Source: an uncultured Prevotellaceae bacterium (GTDB lineage: Bacteria; Bacteroidota; Bacteroidia; Bacteroidales; Muribaculaceae). From it: a stretch of DNA of 64,000 nucleotides. This document shows positions 59,706 through 64,000 of the stretch, piece after piece. The position numbers and the translations under genes are program-made. Below the pieces are notes generated by a model. The model was given only the letters and a program-made list of their open reading frames with translations. It had not been told where the DNA came from and did not search any database. The number at the start of each line of letters is the position of its first letter. Positions within the stretch are counted from its first letter, which is position 1. The stretch spans positions 1 to 64,000 of the forward strand of contig ONMF01000003.1 of NCBI GenBank assembly GCA_900318865.1, given 5' to 3'.

Positions 59706-61466
59706 TCAATAAATGGTTGAGGAAGTAGTGGGTTTGGTTGCCGGCGCGGGGCCAAGCAGAAGATAGCTCCAAAACGTCTGGCTGAGCGGCGGTTCATGCA
59801 GCGCCGCATTGGAGCGGTCGGTGACATAAAGCCGCGCAAAGTTCATCACCCCCTGCACCACATGGGGAGCCACGGGCCACGGCATGGCCGAGAAGTCGTT
59901 GCTCTGCTGCGACCACACATAGACCAAGGCCTCCTGATAAGCAAGCGGCATGTGGTCGAAGCCAATGGCCTGTCCTTGCGGGAAATAGTGCATGAAGCCG
60001 TCGAGGTTGCGGCTGAGCAGGCAATAAGCCATGAGATACTCATAGGCCATGCGATGGGTGGGAATCTGCTCAACGATTCGCGCCAGCACCTGCTCGGTGT
60101 TGTTGCCGTCGTAAAAAAGGTCGCCGTCGTGCAGGCGCGGCGGCACAGAGGCCTTTTGCAGGCTCTTCACGGCGTCCTTCGTGGTGTGCTTATAAAATAA
60201 TGTGTTATCGAGCCATCGCTGGTAGCGTTGAGCCTGGCGTTCATTCCCATTGAGCAAGGATGTGTGCAGCAGCATCTGCATGCATCGGGCGCTCAGGCGG
60301 CCGTCGGGCACACAGGCCTGGGCCTCCATGGCCATACGCTGGGCGTCGTTGACCATGCCCAAATGATAATATATTTCGCCTATGGTGACCGATTCTATAT
60401 AGTCGCGCGTGAAAGGCGGGATGAGACCCTGCGGGCCATTCTGGAAATAATGAAACAGGCTGTCGGAAAGCTGGCCACGCTGTGCGAGAGCCAGGTTCAC
60501 GCAGGCCGTGCTCAACGGGCGCGTGGGCGGCACCTGCACGGCGCGCTCCACGACATCGTCCCAGCGGGCATTGCGAACCAGGTAGTCGTAGCCCACCACC
60601 TCACGCTGTACCGGGTCGACACCGGTCGACACCACAGGCCACGACAGGCCGGCCACTGCCACCACAGCCGCACACAGCACCACCGGCCGCACCCGCCGGC
60701 GGCACAAATGCCACAGCAAGGCGGGGGTCAGGGCCAGCGCACCCAGCATGAGCCACTGCCATGTGGCATCGTACTGCGGCAGGCGGCAATAAAACAAGCC
60801 ATTGGCCACACGGGCCACGGGATATTGAACAGGAAGCGTGACATAGGCAAGCAGCGCCACAACCGCGGCCGACAGTACACATGCACCGAGCCACAGCCAT
60901 CGGCGACGGGCCAAGGCCAGCAAAGCAGCGCAGGCAATGGCCATCCACACCACCGGGCCGCACAACCAGTAGAGAACCGGCATGCACACCACCGTGAGGA
61001 CAGCCCTGCCCCACCCTCTCACGGGCAAGAGGCATAACAGCACGCCCCACAATGCCATGTCGGCCGCCACCAGCAGCGCCGGCAGCATGTTCACATCGGC
61101 CAGCACACGGGCGGCAAGCGCCACGGGCAGCACTGCCAGCACCGAGGCGAGCGGCCATCCGTCGCGCAAGCGGGCCAGCGACAGCAGGGCAGCATGCAGG
61201 GCCGCCAGCAGCAGGGCCATCACCAGAGCACCCGCGGCAGGAAAAAGGAAAAACTGCACCAGCCACTGAGCCACATAAGCGGCCACGCCACCGGGCAGCG
61301 ACAGGTGATGAAGGAAATAAGTGCCGGTGGATTGAAACAGCTGATACTGCTCATGGAACGACATCCATGCCGGGGCAAGCAGCACACACACCACAAAAGT
61401 CACCACGGCAACGGCTGCCGTGGAGAGCCACCGGCCATGCATAATAACACGCTCTCTTTTCAACAT
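59706..61466 (-). CDS. DUF6057-family membrane protein
   Basis: A 586-residue protein. About nine or ten hydrophobic segments occupy the first 290 residues; the remainder is a soluble, mainly helical region of TPR-like character (VVGYDYLVRNARWDDVVERA, ALAQRGQLSDSLFHYFQNG, MGEIYYHLGMVNDAQRMAM-like IGEIYYHLGMVNDAQRM). This matches what I know as DUF6057 in Bacteroidales, function unknown. It ends two bases before the CXXCH/PD40 lipoprotein start, so translation is probably coupled. A -7-like TAATTTTG on the minus strand lies at 61502-61495 and a TTG 22 bases further. Confidence 0.78.
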   Translation of the reverse strand: MLKRERVIMHGRWLSTAAVAVVTFVVCVLLAPAWMSFHEQYQLFQSTGTYFLHHLSLPGGVAAYVAQWLVQFFLFPAAGALVMALLLAALHAALLSLARLRDGWPLASVLAVLPVALAARVLADVNMLPALLVAADMALWGVLLCLLPVRGWGRAVLTVVCMPVLYWLCGPVVWMAIACAALLALARRRWLWLGACVLSAAVVALLAYVTLPVQYPVARVANGLFYCRLPQYDATWQWLMLGALALTPALLWHLCRRRVRPVVLCAAVVAVAGLSWPVVSTGVDPVQREVVGYDYLVRNARWDDVVERAVQVPPTRPLSTACVNLALAQRGQLSDSLFHYFQNGPQGLIPPFTRDYIESVTIGEIYYHLGMVNDAQRMAMEAQACVPDGRLSARCMQMLLHTSLLNGNERQAQRYQRWLDNTLFYKHTTKDAVKSLQKASVPPRLHDGDLFYDGNNTEQVLARIVEQIPTHRMAYEYLMAYCLLSRNLDGFMHYFPQGQAIGFDHMPLAYQEALVYVWSQQSNDFSAMPWPVAPHVVQGVMNFARLYVTDRSNAALHEPPLSQTFWSYLLLGPAPATKPTTSSTIY

Positions 61467-61644
61467 GAATGTTCAGATAAACCGATTTAAATCACAAAAT
61501 TACAAAAACCAACCGAAAAACAGCCAAAAGTCAACGCAAAAATCAAAATAATTGATAAAAAATGCTGAAACATAGCGCTTAATTCAAAAAAAAGTGCGAT
61601 ATTTGCACTGCAAAAATCGGAATGGTCTCAAAACAGGCCGTTTT

Positions 61645-61668
61645 TTGTGTCGCCCTATAGCGACACAA
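61645..61668 (+). promoter_or_regulatory. 5' UTR hairpin ahead of the HU gene
   Basis: Nine base pairs, TTGTGTCGC (61645-61653) with GCGACACAA (61660-61668), loop CCTATA. It sits about 80 bases before the HU start. T-run lies before, not after, the stem, so it is not a terminator. May affect mRNA stability or translation. Confidence 0.6.
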
Positions 61669-61747
61669 TCAACTGCAAAACAACTGTTTACCATCCGACA
61701 TGCACATGAAACAACAACCATAACTTAATAAAAAAAATTCTACAACA

Positions 61748-62020
61748 ATGACTAAAGCAAACATCGTTAGCGAAATTGCTAAATCTACAGGCATCGACAA
61801 AGCCACCGTGCTGGTGACAGTTGAGAAATTTATGGAAACCGTGAAGGATTCTCTGGCCAACGACGAGAACGTTTATCTGCGTGGTTTCGGCAGCTTCATC
61901 GTGAAGACCCGCTCGCAAAAGACCGCTCGCAATATTTCCAAAAACACCACCATCATCATCCCCGAGCACAAGATTCCGGCTTTCAAGCCCGCCAAGGTGT
62001 TCATGGACCAAGTGAAATAA
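61748..62020 (+). CDS. HU-family DNA-binding protein
   Basis: A 90-residue nucleoid protein. The helical part TKANIVSEIAKSTGIDKATV is followed by the beta-arm region VYLRGFGSFIVKTRSQKTARNISKNTTIIIPEHKIPAFKPAK, with the usual signature. It binds and bends DNA without strong sequence preference. It is upstream of a 30-residue basic protein and RNase G, an order seen in Bacteroidales. Promoter uncertain; a 9-bp hairpin lies in its leader. Confidence 0.95.
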   Translation: MTKANIVSEIAKSTGIDKATVLVTVEKFMETVKDSLANDENVYLRGFGSFIVKTRSQKTARNISKNTTIIIPEHKIPAFKPAKVFMDQVK

Positions 62021-62103
62021 TAGCATGCATGCAGCCCTCCCCCCAGGAGACGGCGCATCAACATATCAGAATCTCATTTTTTAATCACTAAAACTAAGTA
62101 AAA

Positions 62104-62196
62104 ATGCCAAGCGGAAAGAAAAGAAAAGGCCACAAAATGGCTACGCACAAGCGCAAAAAAAGACTTAGAAAGAATCGTCATAAGAACAAGAAGTGA
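62104..62196 (+). CDS. 30-residue basic mS38/COX24-like ribosomal protein
   Basis: Reads MPSGKKRKGHKMATHKRKKR, then LRKNRHKNKK and stop. It is almost entirely Lys, Arg and His. The end of KRKKRLRKNRHKxKK type resembles the C-terminal part of the mitochondrial small-subunit protein mS38 (AURKAIP1/COX24), and I recall short Bacteroidetes homologs next to HU and RNase G. A role in the small ribosomal subunit is therefore likely, though inferred. Confidence 0.7.
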   Translation: MPSGKKRKGHKMATHKRKKRLRKNRHKNKK

Positions 62197-62381
62197 ACGC
62201 AACACTGCTGCGTGACAATTCTTTCGAAGAAATGCCGATACCGAGAACAAACCTGTTGCGCACCGCCATCCACACCACGACCGAGCAGCACGCCCTGCAG
62301 CACGCAGGCGACGCACCGGTCAACATGACCCCGCGCGATGAGTTTGTTCTTTGTATCCACCGCTTCAACAACAAGCGATGA
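62193..62381 (+). CDS. Possible 62-residue ORF bridging to RNase G
   Basis: Begins with GTG at 62193, overlapping the stop of the 30-residue gene, and ends with a TGA that overlaps the RNase G ATG (ATGA). It would encode MNATLLRDNSFEEMPIPRTN and so on, with no stop across 62 codons and about two thirds G or C at third positions by hand count. The overlap on both sides favours coupling, but no family is recognised. Confidence 0.35.
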   Translation: MNATLLRDNSFEEMPIPRTNLLRTAIHTTTEQHALQHAGDAPVNMTPRDEFVLCIHRFNNKR

Positions 62382-64000
62382 AAAGTGAATTAGTAGTTGA
62401 CGTAAAGCCCACCGAAATCTCCACCGCCCTGCTCGAGGACGGACGGCTGATGTCGCTGCAAAAGGAGGCGCGTGACGCTTCCTACGCTGTGGGCAACCTC
62501 TACCTTGCCAAGGTGAAGAAGCTAATGCCCGGCCTGAACGCCGCGTTTGTGAACGTCGGACACAGCAAAGACGCATTCCTTCATTACCTTGATTTAGGCT
62601 CACAATTCAACACTTTCGCACAGTACGTCAAGTCGGTGCGCGAACACACCGACAAGGTGCCCACGAGCATCAGCAAAATCAAGCTGCTCGACGACATCGA
62701 CAAGCACGGAACCGTGACCGACGTACTCACGCAAGGACAAGAGCTGATTGTGCAAATCGCCAAAGAGCCCATCTCATCCAAGGGGCCAAGGCTCACTACC
62801 GAGATTTCTTTCACCGGGCGATTCCTGGTGCTCACACCGTTCAACGACAAAATCTCGGTATCGCAAAAGATTAAAGACCACGCCGAAAAGACACGGCTCA
62901 GAAGGCTCATCGAGAGCATCAAGCCCAAGAACTTCGGCGTGATTATCCGCACATCGGCCGAGAACAAACGTGCCGCCGAGCTCAACTCGGAACTGAAAGT
63001 GCTGCTCAAATGCTGGGACGACGCCATCGCCAAGATTCAGTACTCACAACCGCCCACACTCGTCTATGAGGAAGAAAGCAGGGCCGTGGGGGAAATACGC
63101 GACATCTTCAGCCCCGAGCTCGAGAGCATCCATGTGAACGACGCGCAAGTTTTTGAGCAAATTCACAACTATGTGAGCCTTATCGCACCCGACAGGAGCG
63201 ACAGTGTGAAACTTTATTCGGACGACACGCCCATCTTTGACCATTTCAACATTACCAGACAAATCAAAGCGGCGTTCGGAAGAACTGTATCGTTCAAGTC
63301 GGGAGCATACATAATAATTGAAAGCACCGAAGCTTTGCACGTCATCGACGTGAACTCGGGAAACAGGTCAAAAAGCTCTACCGACCAGGAAAGCAATGCG
63401 CTCAACGTGAACCTGCTGGCCGCCGATGAGATAGCCCGACAACTCAAACTCCGCGACATGGGAGGCATCATTGTCATCGACTTCATCGACATGGCACAGG
63501 CCGAGCACAGGCAGGCACTCTATGACCACATGCGGCAAGTCATGAGCCGCGACAGAGCGCGACACAACATCCTGCCGCTGAGCAAGTTTGGACTCATGCA
63601 AATCACCCGACAACGCGTTCGACCGGCTTTGGACATCGTCACCGAGGAAACTTGCCCTTCATGTGGAGGGAAGGGAGTGATTCAGCCTTCGCTGCTTTTT
63701 ACCGACATGTTGAAAGACAAGATTGATTACCTTGTCAACTCACTCAAAGTGAACAACTTTATTATGTATGTCCATCCATTTGTCGATGCCTACCTCAAGA
63801 AGGGGCTTTTCAGTGAATACTGGAAATGGAGGAGAGAATACGGACGCAAATTCCGAATCCAGCCCGATCAGTCGCTGGCCTACCTGCAGTATCGCGTCAT
63901 CGACAAAGACAACAACGAATTAGACCTCAAAGAGGAAAAAGACACGAGCAGTTCCACCAGCAAAAAGGAACGACGCTCCAAAAACCAAAAAGAATCGGAC
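62378..64000 (+). CDS. rng: RNase G/E family endoribonuclease, partial at the window end
   Basis: The first 541 residues of an RNase G-like enzyme; the frame is open to base 64000. The S1-like domain starts at about 38 (YAVGNLYLAKVKKLMPGLNAAFVNVG). The DNase I-like catalytic part carries the metal-binding Asp residues in LHVIDVNSGN and GGIIVIDFIDM; the zinc-link motif is CPSCGGKG. The last visible residues are a Lys/Ser-rich tail that could be the C-terminus or a longer extension. It processes rRNA and decays mRNA at the membrane. It overlaps the possible 62-residue ORF. Confidence 0.93.
   Translation, partial: MKSELVVDVKPTEISTALLEDGRLMSLQKEARDASYAVGNLYLAKVKKLMPGLNAAFVNVGHSKDAFLHYLDLGSQFNTFAQYVKSVREHTDKVPTSISKIKLLDDIDKHGTVTDVLTQGQELIVQIAKEPISSKGPRLTTEISFTGRFLVLTPFNDKISVSQKIKDHAEKTRLRRLIESIKPKNFGVIIRTSAENKRAAELNSELKVLLKCWDDAIAKIQYSQPPTLVYEEESRAVGEIRDIFSPELESIHVNDAQVFEQIHNYVSLIAPDRSDSVKLYSDDTPIFDHFNITRQIKAAFGRTVSFKSGAYIIIESTEALHVIDVNSGNRSKSSTDQESNALNVNLLAADEIARQLKLRDMGGIIVIDFIDMAQAEHRQALYDHMRQVMSRDRARHNILPLSKFGLMQITRQRVRPALDIVTEETCPSCGGKGVIQPSLLFTDMLKDKIDYLVNSLKVNNFIMYVHPFVDAYLKKGLFSEYWKWRREYGRKFRIQPDQSLAYLQYRVIDKDNNELDLKEEKDTSSSTSKKERRSKNQKESD

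Overview
This window looks like the chromosome of a GC-rich, gut-type member of the Bacteroidales; Muribaculaceae or a close relative is my best guess. The reasons are the many promoters of the Bacteroidota type (TTG at -33, TAnnTTTG at -7, 19-20 bases apart), lipoproteins with short LxxC signals, TonB-dependent receptors, OmpA, A2M and BspA-like secreted proteins, DUF6057, and a TPP riboswitch in front of an outer-membrane thiamine receptor. No plasmid, phage or CRISPR locus was seen. The only mobile trace is what looks like the end of an insertion sequence at bases 1-97.

Layout. 145-1284: secreted protein with a Bacteroidales C-terminal tail. 1543-4292: TonB-dependent receptor plus a small lipoprotein. 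4438-8461: three similar lipoproteins run directly into an ECF sigma factor, a one-pass membrane protein (possible anti-sigma factor) and a Spy/CpxP-like protein. 8766-14297: giant alpha-2-macroglobulin. 14392-17584 (minus): siderophore/heme/cobalamin-type ABC importer with a 79-residue protein as last gene. 17641-18558 (minus) is an AraC regulator divergent from a five-gene TolC/HlyD/ABC-2 efflux operon (18727-24599). 24760-27611: 3D-domain protein and a GH2 beta-galactosidase. 27752-28681: cupin and HxlR regulator, divergent, with interlocked promoters. 28752-30594 (minus): two lipoproteins and a DUF4870-like membrane protein. 30828-34582: TPP riboswitch, thiamine receptor, PnuT-type transporter, DKNYY lipoprotein.

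34686-37934: clpS-clpA-aat, a complete bacterial N-degron pathway in one operon. 38036-40061: phosphate butyryltransferase and butyrate kinase (acyl-CoA to acid with ATP gain). 40079-40546: a secreted protein made of six 20-residue repeats. 40799-43330: BspA-like/dockerin-like secreted protein. 43880-48502: sppA, lpxK, thiL and a sugar acetyltransferase. 48595-50607 (minus): OmpA and a second dockerin-like protein. 50750-50822: tRNA-Ala(GGC). 50866-53817: DUF695 protein, redox-dead thioredoxin-fold protein with a small upstream ORF, M23/LysM endopeptidase and a five-repeat beta protein. 53952-58141 (minus): recG, ispD, lpxH-like and a DUF59 protein. 58216-61466 (minus): a CXXCH-bearing PD40 lipoprotein and DUF6057. 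61748-64000: HU, a 30-residue mS38/COX24-like protein, a possible 62-residue ORF and the start of RNase G, which runs off the window.

Themes: envelope biogenesis (lpxK, lpxH, sppA, ompA, M23), nutrient capture across the outer membrane (two TonB receptors, ABC importer, thiamine system), and an extensive surface or periplasmic lipoprotein repertoire. The least explained parts are the lipoprotein-sigma operon (4438-8461), the two short-repeat secreted proteins (40079-40546 and 53389-53817), and the CXXCH/PD40 plus DUF6057 pair (58216-61466). All family assignments are from reading sequence and recalling motifs; no database search was run.
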